From Synechococcus sp. MU1617 (GTDB lineage Bacteria; Cyanobacteriota; Cyanobacteriia; PCC-6307; Cyanobiaceae): a stretch of 64,000 nt of DNA. Positions 47,641-55,980 of the stretch are shown here, piece by piece. The translations under genes and the position numbers were made by a program. The first letter of the stretch is position 1; each line of letters starts with the position of its first letter. Under the pieces are notes generated by a model that was not told where the DNA came from, did no database searches, and saw nothing but the letters and a program-made list of their open reading frames with translations. The stretch covers positions 434,001-498,000 of the forward strand of contig NZ_VTLB01000001.1 in assembly GCF_020514235.1 (NCBI RefSeq), given 5' to 3'.

Positions 47641-49007
47641 GCCGTCACGGTCTCGGGTTGGAGGGCGCGCATCGGCTCCAGATCTTGGAGTGCACGATCG
47701 CGGTAGGCGCCATAGCGGGCCCGTTTGTCGCGAATGCGTTCCGGCAAATTTGGCAAGAGACCGAAATTAGGGGGCATCGGCTGGAACTTGGCCGTTGGTG
47801 CCTCGCTGACGAAATGGGTGAGGGCTCCACTCATGCAGGTGGCCGGCAGATCAATGGGCTCCAGGCCACGGGCCAAACGGGCCGCATTGGTGCCGGCCAA
47901 CCAGCCACCGGCCACGGCGGCGGCATAGCCCTCGGTGCCGGTGATCTGGCCTGCCGCCAGGAGGTTTGGGCGCTGGCGGAACTGCAGGGTGGGCTGCAGC
48001 AGCTGTGGCGATTCGAGAAAGGTGTTGCGGTGCATCACCCCAAAGCGCACGAATTCCGCCTGACCCAGCCCTGGAATCATCTGCAGAACTCGCTTCTGCT
48101 CACCCCATTTGAGGTTCGTCTGGAAACCCACCAGATTCCAGAGGCGACCGTCCTTGTCTTCCTGCCGCAGCTGCACCACGGCATAAGCGCGCTTGGCCCG
48201 GCGCACATCGCGATCATTCACATCACCCCAACGGGGATCCCAGAGCCCGATCGGCTTCAGGGGGCCGTAACGCATGGTGTCTTCGCCACGACGCGCCAAC
48301 TCCTCGATCGGCAGGCAGCCTTCAAAGAAGGTGGCGTCATTCTTGTCGAAGTCTTTGAGTTCAGCCTGTTCAGCCTCCAGCAGGGCCTGACGGAACGCCA
48401 GGTACTGCTCCTTGTCCATCGGACAATTGATGTAATCCGCATCGCCCTTGTCGTAACGGCTGGCGCGGAAGGCCACCGAAAGATCGATGCTCTCGCCATG
48501 CACAATCGGGCTGGCCGCATCGAAGAAATGGCAGTCGGCACGACCGGTGAACTGGCGTAGATCCTCTGCCAACGGTTCACTCGTGAGCGGCCCCGTCGCC
48601 AGAACGGTGATCGCATCCTGCGGCGGCAGGGCCTGCTGCTCGCGCCGTTCAATCGTGACCAGGGGATGCTGGTCGAGGGCTTCGGTGAGGGCAGCGCTGT
48701 AGCGACCGCGATCAACCGCCAATGCACCACCTGCTGGAACAGCATGGGTGTCAGCCGTGCCGATCACCAACGAGCCGAGCCGGCGTAGCTCCTCCTGCAG
48801 CAAGCCCGCAGCACGGTCACTGCTCAGGGCACCGAAACTATTGCTGCACACCAGTTCAGCAAAATCACTGCTGTGGTGAGCCGGGGAGCGTCGAATCGGA
48901 CGCATCTCCACCAGGGTGACCGCAACCCCTGCACGGGCGATCTGCCAAGCAGCCTCAGTGCCGGCCAGACCGGCACCAAGAACGGTGACATGGGGGGATT
49001 GAGACAA
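47637..49007 (-). CDS. trmFO: methylenetetrahydrofolate-tRNA-(uracil-5-)-methyltransferase TrmFO
   Basis: Folate- and FAD-dependent enzyme forming ribothymidine-54 in tRNA. Seen: [65 protein letters not shown], and [20 protein letters not shown]-like signature (residues about 220-240), then [20 protein letters not shown]. 456 residues. Confidence 0.97.
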   Translation of the reverse strand: MSQSPHVTVLGAGLAGTEAAWQIARAGVAVTLVEMRPIRRSPAHHSSDFAELVCSNSFGALSSDRAAGLLQEELRRLGSLVIGTADTHAVPAGGALAVDRGRYSAALTEALDQHPLVTIERREQQALPPQDAITVLATGPLTSEPLAEDLRQFTGRADCHFFDAASPIVHGESIDLSVAFRASRYDKGDADYINCPMDKEQYLAFRQALLEAEQAELKDFDKNDATFFEGCLPIEELARRGEDTMRYGPLKPIGLWDPRWGDVNDRDVRRAKRAYAVVQLRQEDKDGRLWNLVGFQTNLKWGEQKRVLQMIPGLGQAEFVRFGVMHRNTFLESPQLLQPTLQFRQRPNLLAAGQITGTEGYAAAVAGGWLAGTNAARLARGLEPIDLPATCMSGALTHFVSEAPTAKFQPMPPNFGLLPNLPERIRDKRARYGAYRDRALQDLEPMRALQPETVTA

Positions 49008-49054
49008 CCGGCTGCATCAAGCAGCCTTCAGCCTACGAATCTCGCTTGCCTGGA

Positions 49055-49267
49055 TCAGGCGCGGCTGCGCTTGAGCATCAGCTGAAGCTGGCCCACAGCC
49101 GCACGGCCGATGTTGAAAGCAGCCCAGCTGACAGCGGCCAGGATCGGGGCAACCACCAGGAACAGGCGGGCGTCAATACCCAGAACTTGGCCTGTGGTAA
49201 TCACGCTGAAGGCCGAGTAACCGACGATCACAAGGATGAGGACCAGACCGATGGCAACTCGGACCAT
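49055..49267 (-). CDS. psbY: photosystem II PsbY, with an extra N-terminal helix
   Basis: The C-terminal half (about 33-66) reads RLFLVVAPILAAVSWAAFNI then GRAAVGQLQLML, which is PsbY, the small PSII subunit near cytochrome b559. The ATG-started frame has 70 residues and adds a first hydrophobic helix (VAIGLVLILVIVGYSAFSVI). A short PsbY of about 40 residues would need a start at IDARL, where only ATT is present. Either the N-terminal part is a cleaved leader or this is a two-helix form. Confidence 0.82.
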   Translation of the reverse strand: MVRVAIGLVLILVIVGYSAFSVITTGQVLGIDARLFLVVAPILAAVSWAAFNIGRAAVGQLQLMLKRSRA

Positions 49268-49370
49268 TCTTGAAAACGGAAATCTGTGTCGCCGATCTTA
49301 CGGACTTCTCCGTTGATCCCACGACCTTCTCTGAAAGCTGATCGAATTCGCAGCAATCAGGCGGTTGCGT

Positions 49371-49883
49371 TCAAGGCCTGATCTGGGCGTGGGATGCCGC
49401 CAATTGCGCGTAGCGCCGAGCATGGCAGCGCTGTTCAGCAATCGCCTCAGGAGACAACTCCCGCTTCACCACCGCAGGCGTGCCCATCACCAAGGTTCCG
49501 GGAGGCACATCCTTGGTGACAACAGAACCAGCAGCCACCAAGGCGCCGGCACCGACGGTGACGCCATTGAGAACGATGGCGCCAATCCCCACCAGGCATC
49601 CATCCTCGAGCGTGGCGCCGTGGATCACGGCCCGATGGCCAACGGTGACGTCGGCACCGAGTCGCACCGGTTGCTCCGGATCGCCATGGAGCACGGCACC
49701 GTCTTGAACATTGCTGCCCGCTCCGATGCTGATCTGCTCGAGATCGCCGCGCGCAACAGCTGTGGGCCAGAGGCTGCTGCCTGCTGCCATCCGCACATTG
49801 CCGATCACGACGGCGGATTCAGCAACCCAGGCGGCAGCATCGATTTGGGGATCGGGCCAGGGCTTAGAGCCAGTCATGGCCAT
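49371..49883 (-). CDS. gamma-carbonic-anhydrase-like hexapeptide-repeat protein
   Basis: 170 residues of left-handed beta-helix, from [20 protein letters not shown] to [19 protein letters not shown]. It has the metal-site histidines of the gamma-CA family in GAVLHGD and [11 protein letters not shown]. Catalytic activity is unproven because many relatives are inactive or have other uses. The start may be two codons later at a second ATG. Confidence 0.9.
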   Translation of the reverse strand: MAMTGSKPWPDPQIDAAAWVAESAVVIGNVRMAAGSSLWPTAVARGDLEQISIGAGSNVQDGAVLHGDPEQPVRLGADVTVGHRAVIHGATLEDGCLVGIGAIVLNGVTVGAGALVAAGSVVTKDVPPGTLVMGTPAVVKRELSPEAIAEQRCHARRYAQLAASHAQIRP

Positions 49884-49962
49884 GGTTCAGAAGCCACCAG
49901 TCTCCCCGGCGACCTGAGTGATAACCTCATTTGGTGCCGAAATGGCATGCCCAAGCGGGCAC

Positions 49963-50034
49963 GGGTCGCTAGCTCAGCGGTAGAGCATCCGGCTTTTAAC
50001 CGGCTGGTCCTGAGTTCGAATCTCAGGCGACCCA
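49963..50034 (+). tRNA. tRNA-Lys (UUU)
   Basis: Full cloverleaf: acceptor GGGTCGC / GCGACCC, D-arm GCTC...GAGC, anticodon loop CTTTTAA (TTT), T-arm with TTCGAAT, discriminator A. CCA is not encoded. The top pair of the anticodon stem is a T-C mismatch. Confidence 0.97.
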
Positions 50035-50128
50035 TACCAGCGCTTTGATTTCGTCTCGTAACTCAAGCGAGCCGACACCCCTGCGGCTGTTAGAAAGCCG
50101 TGAATCTCTGATCAAGCCAACAGTTCAG

Positions 50129-50221
50129 ATGGCGTATTTCGCGTTCTTTGGCGTCACGATTCTTCTGGCATTGCTGGGTGGTTTGTTTTCTCGAGTCGCC
50201 GCAGAGCGCTACTGGATGTGA
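50129..50221 (+). CDS. 30-residue membrane peptide
   Basis: MAYFAFFGVTILLALLGGLF then SRVAAERYWM. One helix with a basic end, in the style of small photosynthetic-complex subunits, but no match I can name. It lies between tRNA-Lys and the FAD oxidoreductase. The ribosome site is weak. Confidence 0.5.
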   Translation: MAYFAFFGVTILLALLGGLFSRVAAERYWM

Positions 50222-50245
50222 TCGACGGCGGAGACTTCAGCGCTT

Positions 50246-51397
50246 GTGACTGAGGTTGATCTAGCCGTTATTGGTGCGGGGCTGTCTGGTTGCAGCCTGA
50301 TTGGCCGACTCCAGCAGCTGGGATCTGAGCTCAACATCGCCTTGATAGAGGCCGGCCGGGGACCAGGTGGCCGTGCGGCCACCCGCAGAAGACGCGAACA
50401 AGGCGGCTGGCTGCTTAACCATGGAGCACCGGGCTTTGCCCTCAGTGATTCCATTCCGGAGAGCATGGAGGCACTGCTAGCGCCGTTGCGCTTCGCGGGT
50501 GTTCTTCAGCGTGACGAGCGAGCTGTGCTTGCGCTCGACGCCCAAGCAGGTTTATCGCCAGCCAACTGCCCTGAAGCCTGTCCAGACGGGGGCTGGTGGC
50601 ATGGGATTCCCTGCATGGCCAGCATCTGCGAGGTGCTGCTCGATGCTCCTGGCTCCATGCAACTGAGTCGTCAATTCGAGACCCGCGTGCGCTGGTTGGA
50701 GCGACGCCAGGATCATTGGCTGCTGAAAAACGAGGATCGAAGCTGGTGCCTCAAGGCCAAGCGCCTTGTGCTCAGTGGAACCTTGCTGGCCCATCCCCGC
50801 TCGCTGAAGATGCTGGCCTGGAACGACGTCCCCCTGCGCTCAGCCGTTGAAGAGGGGGAAGACGTCGGCCTCGATGCGGCACTGAGCCTGCTGCAACACA
50901 GCCAAGCCGAGGTGCGCTGGAACTTGATGGTGGACCTGGGCGTGCTCGCGCTCAACGGTGAACAGCTTCCGGCTCAGATCTGGTTGAAAGACGCTGCCAA
51001 AGAGCGCTGGAAGGTGGAACGCCTCGTGCTGCAGCCGCAAAGCGATGCTCGCTGGGGGCTGGTGGTGCATGGCTTGGATACCGGGGAAGCGATCACGCCC
51101 GAAAGCCAGGGTCGCCTGCTGGCTCAGGAGCACCAACGTCTGGTGGAGCTGTTGCCCGAGTTGCTGCAAGGCCTGCCGGTTGTTTCAGCTGCGTTGGACC
51201 AAGCGACGCCGTTGGGGGTGATGCGCTGGGGCGCTTCTCGGCCCCTCGACCACCCTCTGCCGAAGGAGCTGCAGTGGTGCCCCACCAGCGCAGTGGGGTT
51301 CTGTGGTGACTGGATCGAAGGGCCTGGCTTTGGCAGAGCAGAGGGAGCGATCCGCAGCGGCGTCAACCTCGCTGAACAGCTGCACGCTGACCGCTAA
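50246..51397 (+). CDS. FAD-dependent oxidoreductase (amine oxidase / renalase-like)
   Basis: 383 residues. The Rossmann motif LAVIGAGLSGCSLIGRLQQL is at the N-terminus, followed by the family GRGPGGRAATRR segment and WLLNHGAPGFAL. The C-terminal FAD contact region is VGFCGDWIEGPGFGRAEGAI. Overall like cyanobacterial renalase-type NAD(P)/FAD proteins. GTG start. Substrate unknown. Confidence 0.9.
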   Translation: MTEVDLAVIGAGLSGCSLIGRLQQLGSELNIALIEAGRGPGGRAATRRRREQGGWLLNHGAPGFALSDSIPESMEALLAPLRFAGVLQRDERAVLALDAQAGLSPANCPEACPDGGWWHGIPCMASICEVLLDAPGSMQLSRQFETRVRWLERRQDHWLLKNEDRSWCLKAKRLVLSGTLLAHPRSLKMLAWNDVPLRSAVEEGEDVGLDAALSLLQHSQAEVRWNLMVDLGVLALNGEQLPAQIWLKDAAKERWKVERLVLQPQSDARWGLVVHGLDTGEAITPESQGRLLAQEHQRLVELLPELLQGLPVVSAALDQATPLGVMRWGASRPLDHPLPKELQWCPTSAVGFCGDWIEGPGFGRAEGAIRSGVNLAEQLHADR

Positions 51398-51410
51398 TCT
51401 CTAAGTGCGC

Positions 51411-51484
51411 CGGGGAGTGGCGCAGTTTGGTAGCGCGCTTGCTTTGGGAGCAAGATGCCGCAGGTTCGAATCCTGTCTCCCCGA
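51411..51484 (+). tRNA. tRNA-Pro (UGG)
   Basis: Cloverleaf with acceptor CGGGGAG / CTCCCCG, anticodon stem CTTGC/GCAAG around loop TTTGGGA (TGG), T-loop TTCGAAT, discriminator A. CCA is not encoded. It is followed by a terminator and marks the left edge of the small-gene region. Confidence 0.97.
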
Positions 51485-51488
51485 TGCG

Positions 51489-51549
51489 ATCAGAAACCAG
51501 TCCCCAGCTGGTATCAGAGCCGTCCCTCAAGGGGCGGTTTTTTATTGCT
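51489..51549 (+). repeat. tRNA-proximal repeat, copy 1
   Basis: Starts ATCAGAAACCAGTCCCC and ends in ATTGCT. It contains two hairpins: ACCAG/CTGGT and the terminator stem. A diverged copy stands at 56335-56396. Confidence 0.75.
51519..51543 (+). terminator. intrinsic terminator after tRNA-Pro
   Basis: Stem CCGTCCC / GGGGCGG with loop TCAA, followed by six T. Ends the tRNA-Pro transcript. No gene is seen from 51545 to about 51798; this stretch is AT-rich and holds a TATCCT box that may be a -10 element for the next gene. Confidence 0.85.
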
Positions 51550-51798
51550 GATGAGCTCTTGCGCGCAAAACGTGCCTATAGCCACCTAACCGCAATCCTT
51601 TTTGCGCACGACTTCTCTCCCCCCCTGACAGTTGGAAGACAGCAGACAAGGTTTATTCAGCAATGGCCGACAAATTTTTTTCTCATTTGAGGCAATTTTC
51701 TAGCTCGCGCAGGCCAATGACGAGTTCAGATTGATACACATAAACGGTATCCTAGCGAACCTGCATCAACAACTATCACGCATCTGGGAGGTTTTTAG

Positions 51799-52023
51799 AT
51801 GTGCCCAGTAGCGTCTTGCGGCTTGAAAAGACATGTGCCGTTCAGGACTTCTCCTCTCTCAGCCCCCTTCCATGTGACTAATCCCAAACCCAAAAGGTGG
51901 AGAACTGCCATCAAAGCGAGAGAGAACCAGCTCCTGACTCTTGCCAAAGAAGCTTTGCAAGAGAAGAAGGAGAGAAAAGTGATTCATTTTCTGGACTATG
52001 TCGATCAGGACATAGCGGCTTAG
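51799..52023 (+). CDS. 74-residue hypothetical protein
   Basis: Start MCPVASCGLKRHVPFRTSPL, then a lysine-rich helical part AIKARENQLLTLAKEALQEK. The ribosome site GGGAGG is well placed before the ATG. Unknown function; first gene of the small-gene region. Confidence 0.5.
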   Translation: MCPVASCGLKRHVPFRTSPLSAPFHVTNPKPKRWRTAIKARENQLLTLAKEALQEKKERKVIHFLDYVDQDIAA

Positions 52024-52123
52024 CCATCCCCAGAAGCCCAGCCCATCTCCTTCATCCACTCGAGTGGAGCGGATCATGGGTCAGACGTGATTGGCTTGAG
52101 TGTTCCTCCCATTGCTCAACCAA

Positions 52124-52159
52124 TAAAAAACCCAGGAGGGAAGAGAAGGGCTCCTGGGT
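52124..52159 (-). terminator. intrinsic terminator, minus strand
   Basis: Nine-base-pair stem ACCCAGGAG / CTCCTGGGT; on the minus strand it is followed by six T. It lies downstream of the minus-strand gene at 52417-52689 and after the first terminator at 52335. Confidence 0.75.
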
Positions 52160-52192
52160 CTGGTGCTGTGTGTTGCCTCGCAGCCCAGCCAG

Positions 52193-52324
52193 TTAAATGG
52201 CATTCATCGGATTTGTTCTGAGGCTTCTCTGAGAGTTTTGGAGTATTTCATCAGCAGCATCCCCAAAATGGTCCGCAAGGATCAGAAGCCTGCGGGAACA
52301 AAATAGCCAGCCCTTTCGGGTGGG
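52193..52324 (-). pseudogene. protein-like frame without a start codon
   Basis: An open frame of 43 residues on the minus strand reads through LLILADHFGDAADEILQNSQ and ends NPMNAI. It lies between two minus-strand terminators. No ATG, GTG or TTG is available before the conserved-looking part. Possibly a remnant of a small gene. Confidence 0.3.
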
Positions 52325-52334
52325 TTAGTTGCAT

Positions 52335-52364
52335 TCAAAAAGCCCCCGCTTGGTAGTCGGAGGC
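52335..52364 (-). terminator. intrinsic terminator, minus strand
   Basis: On the minus strand GCCTCCG / CGGGGGC (one mismatch) with a 9-base loop is followed by five T, 50 bases after the stop of the gene at 52417-52689. Confidence 0.7.
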
Positions 52365-52416
52365 CATATCTGTTCTGAACTACCGAATTGGTTAGAGCAA
52401 AAGAATTATGCGTTCT

Positions 52417-52689
52417 TCACTCTGCCGGAACGCCATGGGTCATGTGTGACAAGGTCAGGAAGTTGGTGATGTCGCCACCGTTGCAGTAATGGACAGCAAC
52501 AGGGCGCTCTAGGAAGCCGGGCTTGCCATCTTTGTCGAGGAACTCAACTCCAGTCAGCTTGACGATCGCTTTCTCAGAGTTCTTGACGCAGTTCACAAAC
52601 TCCTTGGATTGCTTGGCCATAGGTGCCAGCAAAAAAAGAGCTCCAAGTACAGCGGCTCCGATCAGGCCCTTTTCAATTTTGGAATTCAT
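52417..52689 (-). CDS. small exported or membrane-anchored hypothetical
   Basis: 90 residues. N-terminal hydrophobic helix (about 8-25, GLIGAAVLGALFLLAPMA), then a soluble part with two Cys (FVNCVKN and VHYCNGG) and FLDKDGKPGFLERP. Likely faces the periplasm or lumen. It is followed by two tandem terminators. Confidence 0.6.
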   Translation of the reverse strand: MNSKIEKGLIGAAVLGALFLLAPMAKQSKEFVNCVKNSEKAIVKLTGVEFLDKDGKPGFLERPVAVHYCNGGDITNFLTLSHMTHGVPAE

Positions 52690-52907
52690 GCACGTTGCTT
52701 GGTTAGCCCACCGGTTTTAAGAGAGAGAAGCCTTGTTCGCCAGGAACATCTGCCCCCCTGGCCAGCTTCAGGAGTCCAACTCATCTTCTTCTGCCAGATA
52801 AACGCCATAGACGCAGATGGTTACAAGCATCTCAGCGGGCTGGAACTCCTGCCGTGCGCAAGGGCCTCCTGGAATTTGACGTTCAAACCCGTCAGTTTTC
52901 TAATGAT

Positions 52908-53735
52908 CTAGCCATAGGGTCCAAAGCGCGTCGCACAGGCGGCACCACATTGGGCACCCAAGGCGATGGCTTTCGCCAAGGTCCAACGCGCAGCGAGTCC
53001 GGTGACCACCCCCGCCGCAAAGCTGTCACCGCAGCCATAGCTTTCTACCAATGGCCCCGGGAGGGGTGAAGGGTCATAGCGCCCGCCCGGAAGACTGAAA
53101 CCACCTGCGGCACCTTCCGTGCGAATCAGCATGTGGGGAGCTGGGTTCAACTGCTCCGGCTCCACCCGCTCACCGGGATCAAGGCCACTGCCAATCAGGG
53201 CATCGAGGGAAACCTTGGCCTCTTGAAGCACAGGCAAACGCACCCGCGGAGTCGCGGCCAGGACTGCAGCAGCGCGACAGGCTTTCAATAAAGGAACATC
53301 AGCTGCAGTAACGAAGAGACCGTCGCAGTCGCCGAGGGCCTCCCAGGGCAACGCATCGTCCAGTGATGGCGTCAGCCGCTCGCCGATCACGGTGATTGCT
53401 CGGTCCCCCTCCCCATCAACCAAGCTGATGCCACGCCGGGTTGATGCATCTCTCCAGGCGACATGAACCACAAGGCCCAGGTCTTCAAGCCGCTTGACGC
53501 AGGCTTCGCCGACCGAATCGCGGCCTAAGGCCGTAAAGAAATGGACAGGTTGCTGCTGCAACCGTGCCATCTGCACAGCAACGACGGCACCACCACCAGC
53601 AGGTTCCTGCAAGGTTCGCAGGGCGTGGCCAATGGTCCCGGGATGGGGCAACTGATCCACCGCCAGAAATTCCACCCACTCGACATGGCCGACCACAGCC
53701 AAACGCAGGGGCGGCAAGGATGAGACGCAAGACAA
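52908..53735 (-). CDS. PfkB-family sugar kinase
   Basis: 275-residue ribokinase/PfkB-type kinase. Seen: N-terminal VVGHVEWVEFLAVDQLPHPG, LGRDSVGEACVKRLEDLGL, and the catalytic C-terminal signature VESYGCGDSFAAGVVTGLA, with the Asp as general base and the anion-hole glycines. Sugar specificity is unknown. It is the most ordinary gene of this region. Confidence 0.88.
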   Translation of the reverse strand: MSCVSSLPPLRLAVVGHVEWVEFLAVDQLPHPGTIGHALRTLQEPAGGGAVVAVQMARLQQQPVHFFTALGRDSVGEACVKRLEDLGLVVHVAWRDASTRRGISLVDGEGDRAITVIGERLTPSLDDALPWEALGDCDGLFVTAADVPLLKACRAAAVLAATPRVRLPVLQEAKVSLDALIGSGLDPGERVEPEQLNPAPHMLIRTEGAAGGFSLPGGRYDPSPLPGPLVESYGCGDSFAAGVVTGLAARWTLAKAIALGAQCGAACATRFGPYG

Positions 53736-53850
53736 CGGCAGTCCCAGACGACTGGAGTCCCATCCTCACTGGTCATTCGGCCCAACAGAGGTCCCCAAAG
53801 CGGGCTGGGGCTCGACTTAGCGGTGAGGGTTGGTTTTTACCGCTGAATCT

Positions 53851-54090
53851 CTAGGTTTCCTGATCAGCGTGCCTTCTCCACGGAGTCCATGGCCGCTGGG
53901 CTTGAGGAGCGATCTCCGGTTGATGTGCGAGCTGCTGTGCTGTTGCGGCTTTCTGCAGGGCTTGCTGGTCGAGTTCCGCAGAAAGGAACAGTCCGGCGAT
54001 GAACACCATCAGGATGGTGAGTAGTGCTGCGACCAGATACATCGTTGACCGCGCGATGGCTTGTTCCTGCTCCTTGGTCAGGTCGCCCAT
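53851..54090 (-). CDS. 79-residue membrane protein, unknown
   Basis: Start MGDLTKEQEQAIARSTMYLV, one helix (about 16-38, TMYLVAALLTILMVFIAGLF), then a Gln/Ala-rich soluble tail. An alternative ATG lies four codons upstream. It is oriented like the sugar kinase gene 115 bases further left. Confidence 0.55.
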   Translation of the reverse strand: MGDLTKEQEQAIARSTMYLVAALLTILMVFIAGLFLSAELDQQALQKAATAQQLAHQPEIAPQAQRPWTPWRRHADQET

Positions 54091-54320
54091 GGCTTGGCCC
54101 AAATCTGGTCAAGGTGTATCAGTCAGAACTCTTTGCTGCGATTACAGAGCATGTGGTTTTGTGTGCTCACTTCAAGCTTGGTCCAACTCCACAGGGGATT
54201 GGTGGCGAGCACCTTGCTCGGCATGGATTGGAATCTGGCGGCTTCCCCGCTTCGCTAGCCCGGATCTGGTGCGGGCTTTGCACGCCATTCCCACAATCGG
54301 CCGATTCGCCCCAGAAGGCA

Positions 54321-54395
54321 ATGAGCACGACAGCTGATTGCCGGGTGCTCCACGGCTGCCGAGAGTGTGTGCATCGAGATCGGAGGAGCCCATGA
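54321..54395 (+). CDS. 24-residue Cys-containing micro-ORF
   Basis: MSTTADCRVLHGCRECVHRD then RRSP; three Cys and two His. AGAAGG precedes the ATG. Its stop overlaps the next micro-ORF (ATGA). Low-support candidate. Confidence 0.28.
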   Translation: MSTTADCRVLHGCRECVHRDRRSP

Positions 54396-54436
54396 CGGCC
54401 GACACTCCACCTGAGCAAACCGCAGAAGCAGCCTGA
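54392..54436 (+). CDS. 14-residue micro-ORF
   Basis: MTADTPPEQTAEAA. GGAGG stands 5 bases before the ATG, and the start overlaps the preceding stop. Too short to judge by composition. Nothing further is supported in 54437-54700. Confidence 0.22.
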   Translation: MTADTPPEQTAEAA

Positions 54437-54710
54437 CTTTTCTGGCCCCTGCTCCAACTTTTCAACCCAACCGTGAGCGCCTCGTCTGTGACGACACTGA
54501 TGTGCGTCTGATCAGTCGACACTCCTCTGCACCGTCCGTCTAGGTGCCCCGTAGGAGTCCTGCTTCACACCTGGACAAAATGGCCCCAGGGTTGCCACTA
54601 GCCAGACGCTTCGACCTTTCTCTTTCAGTTCACTGTCCTTCGATAAGCACTTCGCTTCACGGATACAGCTTCACTGATTAGGTCGACTGCAATGCATAAA
54701 CGAGCGAGCT

Positions 54711-54744
54711 AGGCCGTCTCTCCATCGGGAGGGGCGGCCTTCCT
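54711..54744 (+). repeat. hairpin repeat B, copy 1
   Basis: Thirteen-base-pair stem AGGCCGTCTCTCC / GGAGGGGCGGCCT with loop ATCG, followed by TTCCTCTTTGCG. It resembles a terminator for plus-strand transcription. A diverged copy is at 55867-55903. The surrounding 54745-55041 has no gene I can support. Confidence 0.65.
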
Positions 54745-55041
54745 CTTTGCGAGCAGATCGGCAGTTCTTTACAACGCCTTGCTGTTCTCGCAGGGGCGTT
54801 CACCTCGCTGGAGATGTCTCATGCAATGCAGCTTCGGCACGTCTCCTCGCGGCAATGATGAAGCGGTCTGTCTTGTCTACGCCTTCAAATCCCACGTCCC
54901 TCAAAAGGACGACGGTCGCAACGTAGGCATACGAAACTGGAGTGCATCGCATGCAAGTGAGCCCTCACTTCAAACGAGGACAAGCGCTAACCACGGACTC
55001 CAATCACCCAACCCAATCTTGGCCGTCGCCAACGATTTCTT

Positions 55042-55266
55042 TCACGCCGTTGCCTGTTCAGCCGTGTCATTGAGGACATCTTGCTGAAGCTGCTGAACTG
55101 CGCAGAGGGCTTCATGCGCGGGCCATCCATGAACATCCATCAACTCTTTAACCAGAGCATCAGGGGCCCGAGTGATCGAGGTGCGAATGGCATTGACAAC
55201 CTTGTTGTCCCTCGCGAGTGCAGACAGCCGCAGAGCCCGGAGTCGCTGAGTGTTCGGCTGTTTCAT
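55042..55266 (-). CDS. 74-residue hypothetical protein
   Basis: MKQPNTQRLRALRLSALARD, then a helical body NAIRTSITRAPDALVKELMD and a tail with CAVQQLQQDVLNDTA. Composition looks coding. An in-frame start 14 codons upstream is possible. Unknown function. Confidence 0.5.
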   Translation of the reverse strand: MKQPNTQRLRALRLSALARDNKVVNAIRTSITRAPDALVKELMDVHGWPAHEALCAVQQLQQDVLNDTAEQATA

Positions 55267-55343
55267 GACAGCACTCTGGACTAACGCTGGTTTTGCTCCA
55301 GTTGCCAACTGCTGATACGGACTGGGCTAACTCGTTAAGTGCC

Positions 55344-55622
55344 CTATCGCAGTGGACCGGCGCATCTCCTCCAACCCATTGACTTGAGTGCATTCCATTT
55401 CTCCAGCGCCTCCTGTCGTGTCATCAGTTGACTCCCCTGAGGGATCGGGTCGTCAGGTGGTCGCCAATGGAAGCTGCGCATGACGATCGACTCGCCTTGA
55501 GAGCCATCCTGATGAGCGGTGAATTGGTAGTAAAGCTGCTGTGACTCATTGGCAAGCCAGGCACCAACAGACTTGTAGGAGAGTTCTTCAGTGATGAGTT
55601 CACTCCATAGAAGGGGCGCCTG
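55344..55622 (-). pseudogene. DUF1651-like frame without a start codon
   Basis: The frame from about 55607 reads WSELITEELSYKSVGAWLAN, then FTAHQDGSQGESIVMRSFHW, and ends in TRQEALEKWNALKSMGWRRC. The late R-x-EA-x-x-W-x-x-L-x-x-x-GWRRC pattern matches DUF1651 proteins of picocyanobacteria. The frame opens after a TGA and offers no ATG/GTG/TTG before the domain; the first ATG (MRSFHW) would remove half of it. Either an unusual start, a frameshift, or decay. Confidence 0.5.
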
Positions 55623-55800
55623 ATCGGTCGGTCAGACGGCTTTTTTCGTAGGTGAGCTGACGGAGCTTTTCGATGTGCTGCTCATGCTCTCCGCTGCTCC
55701 AATGGTGGGGGAAGGCGACTCGGGCTTGAAGTTCCGAGATCTCGTTGTTGAGTTCTCTCGCTGGGTCCTCGGACCAAAGTTCCTCTCCACAGTGGAGCAT
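55600..55800 (-). CDS. 66-residue helical hypothetical protein
   Basis: MLHCGEELWSEDPARELNNE, EISELQARVAF and EHEQHIEKLRQLTYEKSRLT; helical, probably coiled coil. The ribosome site (GGCGGGG) lies inside a CCGCC/GGCGG hairpin, which could limit access. Its end overlaps the opening of the DUF1651-like frame. Confidence 0.45.
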   Translation of the reverse strand: MLHCGEELWSEDPARELNNEISELQARVAFPHHWSSGEHEQHIEKLRQLTYEKSRLTDRSGAPSME

Positions 55801-55866
55801 CGCCCCGCCTTACTGGCGGTGGAGAAGTGAATCTCCTCAATTACTACTGATGCAACCTCTCGGGGC

Positions 55867-55903
55867 AGGTCGTCTCCCCATCAGGACAGGCGACCCTTCT
55901 CTT
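55867..55903 (+). repeat. hairpin repeat B, copy 2
   Basis: Stem GGTCGTCT / AGGCGACC followed by CTTCTCTTTCGCG. The arrangement and flanks match 54711-54744 with substitutions. Confidence 0.6.
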
Positions 55904-55980
55904 TCGCGGAGATTTAGGCATTAAGCCTTAGCCATTGGCCAGAGAAAAACCTGCAGACTGATCCGACCCACACAAGCTGC

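Noticed and set aside
51427-51690. 87-codon frame beginning inside tRNA-Pro
   Set aside because: It runs through the tRNA and its terminator, so it is a chance frame.
54172-54522. 116-codon minus-strand frame
   Set aside because: Composition is Ser/Gly/Arg-rich without hydrophobic pattern, no ribosome site is seen, and it is not consistent with the small plus-strand frames nearby.
54779-55087. 102-codon TTG-started plus-strand frame
   Set aside because: Overlaps the better minus-strand gene at 55042-55266, has many Cys/Ser/Arg and no clear fold; no ribosome site.
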